A program made the position numbers and the translations under genes. From the NCBI RefSeq assembly GCF_932526225.1, contig NC_064040.1, forward strand, positions 7,847,181 to 7,911,180: a DNA stretch of 64,000 nt. The letters run 5' to 3'. Shown piece after piece: positions 1 through 13,452 of the stretch. Positions within the stretch are counted from its first letter, which is position 1. Each line of letters opens with the position of its first letter. The DNA comes from Nematostella vectensis. Its lineage: Eukaryota > Cnidaria > Anthozoa > Actiniaria > Edwardsiidae. The notes under the pieces are model-generated. The model was not told the origin of the DNA and ran no database searches. It worked only from the letters and a program-made list of their open reading frames with translations.

Positions 1-1160
1 TGTATCCAGGAGTGGACCAGGCAAGGGTGATACATGCCATCTCACCGATTTCAATGAAACTTGGTCAGCTTGAAGTATCCACCCAACAACTCAAACTGCC
101 GAAGTGGTTCAGATTTTGGAATAATCCGGGGGGAGTTATGACCACCCCACTGGTTTTTGGCCATAAATTCGGGAAAATCGCCTGAAATAAGTATGAAATG
201 TTGACCCCACTCCTGGTCACGGATTACAAGGGAATTCCATAATGTTTTATGTGAGTAAAGATCCATCCTTTCTTGGTTCACAACCAAGGTTTCAAATCAT
301 TTAGAGAGACAGGTGCCAATCAAGGGCTACACGTGTCTACCATGTCACGCATGGTTTCGCTGGTCGGGCAAAATAGCTCCATTTCAGTGTCACATATCTC
401 CAATGCGCAACTTTCTTTTCACAAACTGTTTTTACCATCACTCAAAGTTATATTTAAACTTAACAAATCCGTAATAAAATTCTCGGGACTTGATATTTTT
501 TTTCCAACAGTAATTATTTTAATCATCCTACTACTCACTGATGATGGTATGTAGAAAATTTCGAATTTCTTATAAAAAAAGCGGTTGTGATTCTTTGGCA
601 ACAATTCGCAGCTTATATGTTTGACAATTATACGTTAAGAATAAGTTAAGAACTGGGTTGCCATGGTTACAACAATAATGGGGGAATGTCAAATGCCATT
701 TTGTTCTATATAAGCAAAACATCTGATATATCAGTTACCAGGGATCAAATTGTTTACTTAAAAGTTGTTCACGACCTTATTCTTCTATTAATATAATAAC
801 GGCAATAACTACCTTAACCTTCGGTTCGGACGTACACGCCAACGCATATCTCCAAATCTACATATATTAGGGCGCTGCAGGGGGTCGTGACATTATCAAG
901 AATGGACAAGAAAAAGGCTGGCGCCATCTTTGATTTGTCAGTAAACTGAATTTCCTAAAAAAGCTAGAAAACGGAACAAGGTATGCTAACAATGCCATTC
1001 TAGTTGGGAATTTTAGACAAAAATCAGTAATATAGCTGCGCCATGTAACTCATGACGTTATAACTCATTTCAATAGCAGCCTGACACTACACAAAGTGAA
1101 TAAACTACTAAAACAGCAAGGAGTGAATGTCTTAGAGACAGTACATAGCTGTGTATCTTT

Positions 1161-2261
1161 AAAGCTCTAGCTCTCTCTGGATCTCGAGTCTTGTCTGCAT
1201 TTGTTCAGCGTCTTGAACAAAGTCCTCTTTGTCCTGGTCGGGACTCAGATTTGCCTGATCAATGGCCAGTCGCCCACTCCTATAAAGAACGGACAATCGG
1301 CTGAAATATCGAGCAATCTGATCTGCGGAAAGCTCCCTTCCTTTTTGAACAGTTTCTTGCTGCTTGCATCATGAGCTGATTGCATCTTTGCATAGACATC
1401 TATAGCAGTCGCTATAGAATCTTGTTGCCTTATGGGTTGTCTTGAGCGCCCAACCAGCTTGGCGTACAGGGCTGCTAGACGTAGATGGTGCAATCTTGGC
1501 GACGTTTCCACTTGGCACTACCCTATGCAAGTAGCTACCAGTCATCTCCCTTGTCGTTTTATGCCCACTTCTTCTTTATAGTGTGTCGTAAGTAGACTCT
1601 CTTTTTTGTCGTATCAGATGCTTTCCTGTGTCCAGGTGGTTTTGAAGACTCTCAAAAGACGGGTATGTCTTTATACATCCATCTTCTGGACAGGAGAGTA
1701 GGCAGTGGTTGGTCTTGACGAGGTTGCCTGTGGACTGTTGATCTTAGAATGCCAGTTTGTTGCAGTCTACCAAATGGCAGACAGACAATTAAACGTGTTG
1801 CACCCTGGGTTGGCCCGAACCGTCTTAGCTGCTCTGGCGTAAAACGTTTACCAGGCCCTACATTGTAGGCTTTCCAAGCTCGGAGATCTCTAGACTCAAA
1901 GCAGAAGTTGTTAAGAGCCTGGATATTTTATGGGCTTTCATGGTTTGGCTGTCCTCGTTGACCTTAGCAACCGCTGCCAGGCATCCTTTTATTCCACCAT
2001 ACGACTCCATTGCAACCTTCACGCCTTTGCACATTTTATGTCGTTCCCTTCGTTGATGAACCTTCGAATGTGGCTCTTGACTGTAGCGGTGCGCTTGTCG
2101 CATACATCCTTTCCCGCCTGTGGGTCACTAAAATCATACCTGGCTACGTTTATGCCTGCACGCTCCCCAATGGAGGGCAGGGACAGGACAAGGTAGGCAG
2201 AATGATAACAGCCCGAGGAACGCTTTGGTGAGGTGTGGTTTGGCAGCTTCAAGGGTTTCAA
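1161..2261 (-). pseudogene. Decayed ORF inside the long-TIR element
   Basis: Minus-strand reading frames at 2261-2019, 2103-1858 and 1511-1161 form successive pieces of what looks like one protein, joined only by frame changes (near 2025 and near 1255). The pieces are rich in Lys, Arg, Asp and Glu, with a Cys/His-bearing N-terminal part and a charged helical C-terminus. I have a weak memory of similar sequence in uncharacterised, transposon-associated proteins of cnidarians and fish, but cannot name a family or a catalytic motif. It is most likely a dead element-encoded protein. No start codon or intact frame remains. Confidence 0.45.
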
Positions 2262-2925
2262 GGGTGTGCTTTATTCTTGAAGCAACCGCAAACTAGTTTT
2301 GTGTACATTCCTCAAATGCACGTATGTACGTTGTGGTATGAAACAGAAGAGTAAAAATAATACATACTTTAGTCACACTGTAATTTATGGACAGAACATT
2401 TTGTTTACAGCTGGTTTCTGTCATGTTTCTCTTTGTGGTGTGCTGTGCGTGTAATATGCCCCCCCCCCCACATATAACGACAGGCTACATACGATCATAA
2501 CAACCAAATGAGATTTATGTACAACGGGCTCTGAGAATTCCTTCGTTAATGCGGCGTTGTCATGGTAGCAAGGTAAAATGTATATACCTTATCAGAGATG
2601 TTACATAAAATATTACAAGATCTTTAACATAAAGAGTTGAGTTTTCTATGAGTAACTAATCAACGAGGGGCGTAGCGCCGTGTTGACTATTTTGCTCGTA
2701 AAATACTACTCGTAGTATACTCCCCTAGTTTTTCAAAGCATCCTTTTTCTACCAATACTTTTGTTCGAAAGCTTGTGTTTTTGCTGCTCACCATCTATCA
2801 ACAAGTAGAAAGTAAGTCAAAATCTAGTTTGCTTTTACTACGTTTATATTACCTCAATGGCATCCATACTCTTGGTAATCGCTACGGTCACATGCTATGA
2901 TTTGCCTTTTTTAACATACCAGTCT

Positions 2926-3084
2926 CAGGCGCGTACACAGGGGGGGTGCGCAGGTTGCACGCGCACCCCCCTTGGCGGCCAAAATGTGGGTCATTTCTTA
3001 TTAAGGAATCTTCAAACGCTGGGCTTTTTCCTTGTTACCTATGGCCGCGCACCCACCCCTCAGCCAATCCTGGGTACGCGCCTG
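2926..3084. mobile_element. MITE with 16-bp TIR and 5-bp TSD, copy 1
   Basis: The ends are CAGGCGCGTACACAGG and CCTGGGTACGCGCCTG, a near-perfect inverted pair. The flanks are AGTCT at 2921-2925 and AGTCT at 3085-3089, a clean 5-bp target duplication. Related copies lie at 37904-38055 and 63449-63617, with a fragment at 17232-17303. It has no coding capacity. It sits inside the long-TIR element and so inserted after it. Confidence 0.85.
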
Positions 3085-3388
3085 AGTCTCGCTATGTTTC
3101 TCTGAACTGGCAGATACAAATTTTATGGCCCAATTCATTATCAGGAGAACCTGGTTTGCGGTTAGGTTGTTAATGATATCGCTCTTTGCTACATCCTGTG
3201 TATAGGATAACTTAGTCAATCAAACCAAACAATCAAAACAAGACAAACCGCCCCCAAAAGCTTGTGTCTGACTACGCGCTATTCCCCAACGAGACAAGGA
3301 TTTTGGATTCGCAGAGGTCGCGCAACAATGAATTTGGCTGTAAAAAAAAAAAAAATGAAAATACTGCGAATGCGCGCGGCTGTGCACC

Positions 3389-3507
3389 ATTTGTGACTGA
3401 ATGTCTACCAAAGTCAACAAGACTTTGGTAGACATTCAGTCACAAATCATTCACACAATCAATCACACTGATCATTGCGTGACAATGCTGTCACGCAATG
3501 ATCAGTG
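3389..3507. repeat. Two adjacent perfect palindromes
   Basis: The first palindrome has 26-bp arms at 3389-3414 and 3422-3447 around a 7-base spacer. The second has 19-bp arms at 3466-3484 and 3489-3507 around the 4-base spacer ATGC. Both are perfect. They lie in the interior of the long-TIR element near its right arm. They could be cruciform or hairpin structures, or small foldback insertions. Confidence 0.85.
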
Positions 3508-4987
3508 AATTGTTCTTGTGTTGACCCCTGGTGTTGACTCACCTAGTACTTATTGTTTATAAAGAAAGCTGCTTTTTGAAATTATTATAAGCCATAGATT
3601 TGATTATGTACTACGAGGAACTTGTATTTCAGAAACAAGATGTTTAACAAAAAGATGGTGCACCGATTTACCGATGTGCACTACACTAATTTATCGATTT
3701 TGCACAAAGAAGATATTTAGGTCCAGTCGTTGAAAAGCGCAAGAAGGATGTATTAGATAGCAAGACAAGATCATGTTGAGCTTGTAAGTAAATAGTTCAG
3801 TAGCCTTGAACGAAAAAAACGGCACTACTGGCACAAATGCGCTTTTTACTAAAATGTTGATTTGAAACTGACATTGTTGCAGTAACGTACATAATTTGTG
3901 ACGGATATTTATTCGGATATTACCTTCAGTCAACACAGAACTTCATAACTTATATCTTCTATCATTTTAAAACATATAGGCTACTAATTGTAGCCCAAGA
4001 ATCATTACTGCAATATTTTTTAATGTGAAATTTGATTTTTTTATGTACCAGAATCAATAAGTAGTAAGGTGATTAGAATAATTTTTGTCGGAAAAAATAC
4101 CAAGTCCCGAGAATTTTATTAGGGATTTGTTAGGTTTGAAGATGAGTTTGAGTAATGGTACAAACAATTTGTAAAAAGAAAGTTGCGCATCGGAGATATT
4201 TGACACTGAAATGGAGCTATTTTGCCCGATCAGTGAAATCATGCGTGACATCGTTGACACGTGTAGCCCTTGATTGGCACCTGTCACTCCAAATGATTTG
4301 AAACCTTGGTTGTGAATCAAGAAAGGATGGATCTTTACTCACATAAAACATCATGGAATTCCCTTGTAATCCGTGATCAGGAGTGGAGTCAACATTTCAT
4401 GCTTATTTCAGGCGATTTTCCCGAATTGATGGCCAAAAACCAGGGGGGTGGTCATAACTCCCCCCGGATTATTCCAAAATCTTAACCACTTCGGCAGTTT
4501 GAGTTGTTGGGTGGATACTTCAATCTGACCAAGTTTCATTGAAATCGGTGAGATGGCATGTATCACCCCTGCCTGGTACACTCCTGGATGCACTCTTAAT
4601 AACTTTTCAATGTTATAACTTTTTAATTTAACGCGAAATGTAATAACGCAAAATAATAACTTTATCTATTGACTAATAGTTAAAATTTTTGTTGGTATGG
4701 TGTGACATTATTCTCGATTAAGTTTTAGAAGTGAGAAAATCAAAGATGCATATAAATGATAGCGACAATCAAAACCACAAAGTATCGCAGCTTTACAGAC
4801 CATGATTTAGGAAGGATACGCCATCTCAGGTTGCTGACAGAACCACTGCCAAGTTTTTGGAGAGACCTAGACCAACTGTCGATTCGAGATGGACTACATG
4901 CTAGTGTTTTGTCTATTTTCTTAGTTATAGCTTTTAGTTATAGTTTATAGTCATTATTGTATAGGTAATCATACAGTTTAGAGTTCG

Positions 4988-5160
4988 ATAGGCCATTCCA
5001 GCTATAAGCATGCGCACTCACCATGGGAACCTACCTCAACTACCGGAATGCAGCGAGCGCTTTGTCTGATGTAAGCTTAAAAAAGCGAGCACTGCATTCT
5101 GGTAGTTTAGGTAGGTTTCTATGTTTATGCGCGTGCGAACTTATAGCTGGAATGGCCTAT
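4988..5160. mobile_element. Foldback MITE
   Basis: The arms start with ATAGGCCATTCCAGCTATAAG and end with its complement at 5160. The complementarity runs on imperfectly for about 75 bases towards the middle. There is no ORF. No clear target duplication was found; the flanks are TTCG and TCGG. Confidence 0.7.
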
Positions 5161-5167
5161 TCGGGAT

Positions 5168-5266
5168 TAATTTGCACAAGTGAGTTTTTCAAAAAGTATC
5201 ATAATTGCACGAGCTGTCTTTGGCGAGTGCAATTTGAGCTTTTTGAAAAACTCACAAATGCAAATT
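5168..5266. repeat. Second foldback sequence next to the MITE
   Basis: An inverted repeat of about 40-bp arms begins near TTTGCACAAGTGAG and returns as CTCACAAATGCAAA, with a ~16-base centre. It begins 8 bases after the preceding foldback element ends, so the two may have inserted at one fragile or preferred site. Confidence 0.65.
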
Positions 5267-6231
5267 TATCTCAAATTGAACGAGAAAACTGTATGATTAC
5301 TTATTAATACTATACATGTACAAATTAGGAAAGTCAAGTTTTTGTTTGAAACACGATAAAACAGCGCGCGCTCTTGTCATAAATGGCATGATTCTTCAAC
5401 AGCGTGCATGACAATAGATTAGATCACAAATTTCCGCGTAATTTGGCTAAATTTTGAAAGACAAAACATTTTCGTGCACAGCTGATGTGTTCTTTTAAGG
5501 TTTTTACCTTATTTCTCGTAAAAAAAGAGATATATTCTTCGTAAGAGTGCGATATTTCGAACTGAATTTCGAAAATAAATAAAATGACTAGGCGCTAAAC
5601 CGCAAAGGCCTAGGACTAATAATAAAATACCTTTTTTAATTGGCTGGTGGGTAGAAGCCAATGAAAACTTGCCTAAAATATTTTCACGCAAAAAATTAAC
5701 CTTTTCAAGTTATTTCGTGCTTTCTTTCGGTACAAAATGTAGTTTGGGCGTAACAGTTGATATTCCGTGTAATTTAGCGCATAATTCAGTAAAGAATCCT
5801 GCAAAATTTTGATTTTTTAAGAAACATGTATTGCAAAATCCTGCGTAATTTAGCGCGTAATGATTGATTTTCCGCGTTATTTAGCAAAGATTCCCGCGTA
5901 ATTTTGAGTTTTTTTCCGCGTAATTCAGAAGCCCTGTATACAGTATCTATCGTGTAAGAAAATACTAATTTTCGTGGATTTTGACTTTTAATGTAATGGC
6001 ACTGGTATGACAACTTCTGCACTGGTGTTACATGAAAACTGCACTGCTCTCAGCCAATCAGAATCGAGAAATTTGTGCATGTATATTATTAGATTGCATT
6101 GAAAGTTATAACATTTCGTGTTAAGATTACATTTTGCATTGAAAGTTATTACATTTCGCATTAAGATTACATTTTGCGTTAGTTATTACATTTTGCGGCG
6201 TAACAAGGGAGGGGGCTGTTTATTTGTTTAC
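5267..6231. other. AT-rich spacer with short repeats, no gene seen
   Basis: No coding exon was recognised. At 6095-6200 a short motif (AAGTTATTACATTTCGC and variants) is repeated three times, and an inverted version lies at about 4605-4680. The stretch 4595-6205 may therefore be the remains of another inverted-repeat element. The frames at 5509-5691 and 5786-6022 look like chance frames in AT-rich DNA. Confidence 0.4.
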
Positions 6232-9200
6232 TTACTGGTGGAAGAACCATGGTGTGTACTGGCTCATGTATGTAATCGCAAGTACTGGATGGGTGGATAT
6301 CCAAACTTCTTGGAGATTGTTTGCCATAGCAACGACTGTAAGATAAGCACACCTCTCTGTGGGCATGCGAGAAGCCTGGTTATCAGTGTAGTTCTCTGTC
6401 TGTCCAAAGAACTGTGGATAAATATAAAATACTATGTAATATCTTCAATTTCTATTTTATGGCATATGAAGAAGCCTAGGTGCAGCAACATCCTTGCTAT
6501 CTTTTTTTTTTGGACACCCTGAGAAAAACATCTAAATCATCTAAATACTTCATTTACCAAATTCAAAATAAAAAGCGAAAGCTTCACTAAAACAGCTGAT
6601 GGAAATAGATGCTTTCTCACACTTTTCTGCATGAATGGGTATACTTTCATAGTTGGAAAATAAATCAACACCATAGGAAAACCAACAGGTGAACAAAATG
6701 GCTTCTTTGCATAATTATGTCACCACGTAAACAAAAACATTGCTTACCAGAGGGGGTTTCATTAAGTTTCAGAGTAGGCAGTGGAGATTGATAAGTAGGG
6801 GATGGAAGTTATTTTATTACTAGAAATAAAACTTAAATCAACTTTTATAAACAAAGTAGCTGGCTCTCGGTGGAAAATAACTGGCCGCCGGCCGCTGGGG
6901 CCTAATGAAACCCCTTACTCTGACTTATTTGTTATAACATGAGGAAGTAAGCTAAAACTTCAGGTACTCCAGGATATAGTCACTGTACATATACCTGATT
7001 CAGCTTTTCTGTAACTGCATTTTTAGCCACTTCAGACTTCACAGGACCAGGGCAAACCATCAAAATATTGATGTTACTCTCTTCAACTTCCAACCGTAGA
7101 GCGTCAAAGTACCCCTACAAAATATTTTATTAAATAAAGAGAATATTTTTTTGGTTACAGAGTACAGAAGCAGTTACAGGTAGATAATATTAGAAGGTAC
7201 AATTTTAACACATCATTTATAAAATGGTAGTCTGAAGTGTCTCCTTGATCCAATACTTGGTCCAGGTCTTGGACATAATGTCATCAAAAATATTTATTTC
7301 AGTTTTAGATTATATAGTATGTTTAATTTTTTACAGCTTTGTTCGGGAACAGAACCTTTTGTAAACCTGTCCCACAATTCTTTGTACTTACATGAAGGGC
7401 AAACTTGCTGGCGCTGTATGTGGCTTCATATGGGAAACCTGTGCAAACAAAAACAAACAAAAAAACAAATTGGGTTGAGTGATTGCATGATCGTAATGTA
7501 AGAAACTAAGAAATGTAAGAAGCTAAGAAACTATTGGAATTTAAGTCAAACAGTAGAGGTGAGCTCCCTGTTAAAACTGATGCATGAACTGCAATCTTAA
7601 AAACTCTTTAAGTGGTAACCTTTCAGTAACTCTTCCTTAATCAAACCCTTCTTAGAAGAACCTTCCCCTATTATTGGAAATGCTTGCTTTCCCTCATATA
7701 TGACTTCGCCCCCCCCCTCCCCTTGCAACATCCTTATAGACCATTGTCATCTAAAGGCTGATTTAGACACAACAATTTTGGCCTACAACCAGCGCATGCG
7801 ACACAAAAAGTCGCAAAGTCTAAATCAGCTCTCAAATCAACTCCGCTATGACACGAGCTTACGAAACGAAAAAGTTGTATGGATTTTTTAAACACGTTCA
7901 AACTCTACGACTTTGTGCCCATATTAAGTAAAATGACGGAAGTATTGAGGCGAATCTTCCTTTCAGAGAGAGAGACGGACGCGATGACTGCTTTTGTTTG
8001 CAAATATGGCAGAAATCCATACGAAGATATTGTTGGCAATAGCGTGGATCTTTGGCCAAACATAGCTCTTTCAAAATTTAAACAATATAACCCATTCTGT
8101 CAGCCATTTCTTCTCTCGGACTCTTTTTTTTTCTTTTTCCATTTGTTAACGGCGTAAAATTGCAGCAGCAAGTGCTGCAGCTGCAATAGTGTGACGGTCC
8201 GCCATGTTTTTTTGTTGGTCCCAGTCCTCAACAAATAAAAAGCGCAAAAGTCATACGCGATTTTCTTGAGATGTGAGCGAAGAGTCGTGAGTGTCTAAAT
8301 CAGAGCTAAATCATGTCACATGCGATGCTTGTAGGCAAAAATCGTAGCGTCTAAATCGGCCTTAATACTACTACCCTACCCAGACCCACACTTTAGAATT
8401 TTGTCTGCCAAATTTATAAGTGAACACCCCTCCCCCTCAAATCCTTGGCTATGAGTCTTCTGTACTATCCACATTTTTGCACTCCATATTCCATTACTAA
8501 AACTCACACCTCTCCATAATCATACAATGTATAGAGCTATGTTCTAATGGTTATTTGTTTTTACCCCATTTCCCCATGACACTGCTAAGCACCACAATTT
8601 GGCCTTGCTTCTTCTTTTCCATGTGCGGAAGTACAGCTTTGGTGAGCGATATGGTACCAAATAGATTAATATCCAATAGATACTTGTCTACATCTAATGG
8701 GGTGTTCCTGACAAATCCTCGCTGAGAAACCCCACCATTATTTACAAGAATATCAATCTAGAGGAGACAAAAACAACTAACAATTGCAACAATGCTTGAG
8801 TACATAACATGACAAGTAGTGACTTGCATAACATGTCAAGTAGTGGAATTTTTCAACAAAGATCAGAAATGTTTCAGGCTCTTCTACAAGAAAATCTTGT
8901 TAAAGCTGCTTACATTGTGAGTAAAATGAGAAGCAAAATATTTATCAGTGGTGAAGTGAGAACTCAATCATTTAAAAAAGCACTTTCAAAATGTATGTCA
9001 CAGCCTATATGGTAGTGTCCCAGGTGATCTGCATCATGATACTGAGAGAAACCTTGTATTTTCTTGAATAAACTTTATCCAGAAATACTCTTACCTTTTC
9101 AAAGTGGCTGATCACTTGGTCTGCAAGACCAACATGGGTCGAGAAATTTACCAGGTCCATTGGTAGCACCATGATATCACTCTCATTAAATTCTGGGTTA

Positions 9201-10197
9201 GCCTTCTTTGCAATTTCTGAAAATTATAGGAAACAAATCTAAAATGGATTCATTTAGATTGAAGTCAACAGAACACAAACTTGAATTAGGAGGATTAGTT
9301 TAGGTTCCATATAATTTCATTTTCTTCTTTGTGACAGCATGGATAGGATTGCTTAGTTTTTGTATCAATCATAGATACTGTATTTTGTATTGATCATAGA
9401 GCCCCATAGCCATATAATGTGGGCTTCTATTTGCAATACAGAGGGTTGGGGCTCAATTTCTGGTCAGGACAGCTTGAAAATTTAAAATCTGGCAATGCAT
9501 ATAGTAGTCTGTTTGCATGTAGAAGACAATACTTTCCACCCTGGCTGGTATTCATTTTGGTTTAGGGTGTATTGTCTGCAAACTGTCCATTGATGGTGGC
9601 TAGAACAACTTTTTTTCAAACGTCTTCCTATTGGCTACTTGATAGCAGGAAAAAGCGGTGCTTTAGCTTCTGAGCCCCATGTGATGCTATACCCCACCCC
9701 TCCCCCCAAAAATAAATATACCACCCCTTCCCCAAAATAATTCTTAAGCCTTGAGACTTTCTGGGGTTGACAGGTATGTGTTTGTGAGGCAAACGCCTGC
9801 AAGGTTAAACCCACCCCCCTTAAAAAAAGGATATACCCCACCCCACCCCACCCCCCGAAAAAATAATCAAGCCTTGAGATTTTCGTAGTTTGACAGGTAT
9901 ATACTTACCAAGACACTTCCTCTTAACTCTGTCCAACTCTTGTTTCCTTCTAGCAGACAGCACTAATTTACAGCCGTTTCCAGCAAGTTGATACGCAAGA
10001 AACTCCCCGATCCCGCTTGAAGCTCCAGTGATCCAAGCAACTTTGCCTTGCATAGCAGAAGTGGGATTATGTCCTATTATATGCTCGTGTACATGCAATG
10101 TTAAGTCAGCGTCTTGGTGATTGCTTAGGATGAATAAAACAGCTAATAGTACCACCGCCAACGCTACAAAAAACCCTGCATATCCAAACGACTCCAT
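6232..10197 (-). CDS. DHRS7: DHRS7-like short-chain dehydrogenase/reductase, six exons
   Basis: Exons (minus): 10197-9909, 9216-9095, 8757-8565, 7438-7392, 7114-6995, 6411-6232. All borders are GT-AG and the phases agree, giving 316 residues, close to vertebrate DHRS7 (~340). An N-terminal hydrophobic anchor (residues 7-24) precedes the NADP-binding TGASSGIG (57-64), NNGG (143-146) and the catalytic set N168, S196, Y209, K213. PGPV follows in exon 5. The last exon matches the DHRS7 pattern TERC...ANxLxEVWIS. The frame closes with TAA at 6234-6232, and AATAAA lies at 6224-6219. An alternative reading splices at GTAAGT overlapping this stop, but the poly(A) signal favours termination. The family acts at the ER membrane as an NADPH-dependent carbonyl/retinoid/steroid reductase; the substrate here is unknown. 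Confidence 0.93.
7754..8363. mobile_element. MITE in DHRS7 intron 3
   Basis: The ends are AAGGCTGATTTAGACAC on the left and the complement of AAGGCCGATTTAGACG on the right, with further inverted similarity inward. No credible ORF lies inside. Related ends occur at 34122-34330 and 60969-61085, so this is one dispersed family. Confidence 0.65.
9690..9902. repeat. Duplicated C-rich segment ending at the DHRS7 exon 1 donor
   Basis: A C-rich block followed by AAGCCTTGAGA...TTGACAGGTAT occurs at about 9715-9780 and again at 9832-9901. The second copy stops within about 7 bases of the exon 1 donor at 9908. The copy does not include the donor itself. Confidence 0.65.
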
Positions 10198-10468
10198 GTT
10201 GGTTTTTAGTTCTGACTGTGGTAAGACATGTGACTTATCTAACTACCACAGGGAACCCACCAGCTGGATTGCTTCATAGAATTGCAAGTCTAATGCTATA
10301 GAATATGCGAAAAGCTGATTTTTCGTGTCCACACCACAGGCTTCCCAGTCGGCTGATTTTTATTTTGTATATTTGTATGTTTTAATTGTATTTTGTATAT
10401 TTGTATTTCGTGGATATCCAAGTCAGTGCTTTTAAGCTGTTTAAAAACAGCTACACTCCAGGGACCAT

Positions 10469-11448
10469 TTGTTGAAGGTGGCGCGGCGCACGGACAGTCC
10501 AGATGATTGGGCGAAATACCGAATAGCCAGGAACAAAACAGTTTGCACTTTACGGGGAGCCAAGCGTGAGTTCTATTCGAAGTCATTCGAGGAAAACAAG
10601 AACAATACGAGCGCGATCTGGAAGTGCATTAAAACACTGTCAGGCGTAACCAAAAACAACTGCGGGATAACAAAGCTCGAAATTGGTGAACGCGTTGTTG
10701 AAAATTAAAAGGACAACGATTGCTGATAAACTGAGGATTAATTTTGCCAAGGTGCCTTTTTGTCTCTCTAAACTTGTGAGCTTTGTGGAATCACGGAAAA
10801 ACCCGAATGATTTTTTCTCGGTTCCTGCTATAACAAGTACACAGGTAGCCCGCATAATAATGAAGATCAACCCAAACAAAGCATCTGGTATCGACAAGAT
10901 CAGTGCTCGTTTATTGCGAATTCCTGCTATTGCACCGAGTATAGCCAAGCTGATTAATCTATCTCTGTCTAGTGGAACGTTCCCCAAAAGATGGAAGTTG
11001 GCTAAAGTTACCCCGTTGTTCAAGAAAGGCGATCGAACGATCGATTTTTAAGTTACAAAAGCGGGCAGCTAGAGTAATTCTTTTTGCGGAACCGCGCGCA
11101 CCCTCTGTGGAACTTTTTAATAGACTTGGCTGGATTCCTATATATAAACATTTTAAAATTAGTAAGTGCGCTCTTGTACATAAACGGATACACGGCAACG
11201 TACCTTTATTTTTAAGCGAGCATCTGAATCTTAATAGTTTTGTACATAGTAGATCCACCCGCTATGCAAATTTTAATATACGCTGCCCGAAATACAGTAG
11301 GGAGACAGAAGGCGGGCGCACTTTTTCCGTTATTTTTCCGTTGTTCCGTATTACAACAAGGCGAACCGAACAACCTGGGCCCTTCAAGAAATCTCTAAGA
11401 GATAGGGCGTTTTCGGAGCAACGTCTTTTGCACCATTTTATCATATAA
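10469..11448 (+). mobile_element. Non-LTR retrotransposon (LINE) remnant with deleted RT core
   Basis: The frame from 10469 resembles the linker between endonuclease and RT (Trp/Tyr/Arg-rich, AKREFY). The frame from 10683 has the N-terminal RT motif NKASGIDKI and the FPKRWKLAKVTPLFKKGD block. From about 11035 the sequence jumps to the C-terminal end motif KLQKRAARVI. The whole palm with the FADD-type catalytic motif is missing. Frames change near 10700 and again at the junction. It resembles the CR1/L2/jockey group. It is dead, because the catalytic residues are absent. Confidence 0.8.
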
Positions 11449-11507
11449 TTTTTGTTATTTATTGTTAATTTTTAATATAGTATTTTTAATATAGTATTAT
11501 TATTATA

Positions 11508-12860
<1,353 letters not shown>

Positions 12861-13249
12861 AGCGGTGTTTTTTTTCGAGAACCGTCGTCCCGTCCTCCGA
12901 GCATTCATTTTCTATTAGAAACTTCTAGTAATAAGAGTATTCATAGTATTGTCAGCATATTTTGGGTTTCATTATTTTTATTCTAATTTTGTGTCTCCGC
13001 TTTATGCTCATATTTTTTACTTTTTTGGGGAGGGATCGTTATTTTCAGAAATAGTAGGATAATGAAGTGGCGTGTAAAATTAATCAACTCCCCAACAGAT
13101 CGACTAATTTTCTCGTTGTATTTTGTAATATATAGCTAAAAGGGAAAAATAAAGTCAGCAATCATTCTAAGTGATCCTTTCTGTCTACCAATTGCTATCA
13201 TTCCCCAAAACATAAAACAATTTGCATATAAACGATCAAAGAACATCTG

Positions 13250-13452
13250 TCAAACTGACTTCCGATTCTCTCTCTTCTTTTTTACCAAATTACGTTTCTT
13301 ACGGCTTAACCTCTTTCTTGGGAGGAATCTCAACCAAAAAGGCGCAGAGGTAAGATACGCATCATTAATCTTTAGGCCGAGAAAGCGCGCGACATAGTCA
13401 ACGGTGTATTTTGCTATCAATGGAGTGATTAGAGAAAGCGCAACCTTAATTT
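13250..13452 (-). CDS. Possible terminal exon of an unrecognised gene
   Basis: On the minus strand an acceptor-like TTTTTCAG at 13460-13453 is followed by an open frame of about 67 codons, ending in TGA at 13252-13250. It encodes a hydrophobic stretch (VALSLITPLIAKYTVDYV), then a segment around FLGLKIND, then a Lys/Arg-rich tail. I do not recognise it. It starts without Met, so it would be a last exon with the earlier exons at higher coordinates, none of which I could identify. It may be a chance frame. Confidence 0.25.

Larger units (their letters stand above)
1..4592. mobile_element. DNA transposon-like element with ~541-bp terminal inverted repeats
   Basis: Bases 1-541 recur in reverse complement at about 4052-4592, with equal arm length and roughly 85-90% identity by eye. 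The outer ends read TGTATCCAGGAGTG (left) and the reverse complement of CACTCCTGGATGCA (right). The left end coincides with base 1 of the window, so the true end and the target duplication cannot be seen. The interior holds a decayed minus-strand ORF (1161-2261), a nested MITE (2926-3084) and two perfect palindromes (3389-3507). Long inverted ends around a degraded ORF fit a cut-and-paste element, but the superfamily is not recognised. Confidence 0.75.

Noticed and set aside
6118-6522. 134-codon plus-strand frame
   Set aside because: It is antisense to the last DHRS7 exon.
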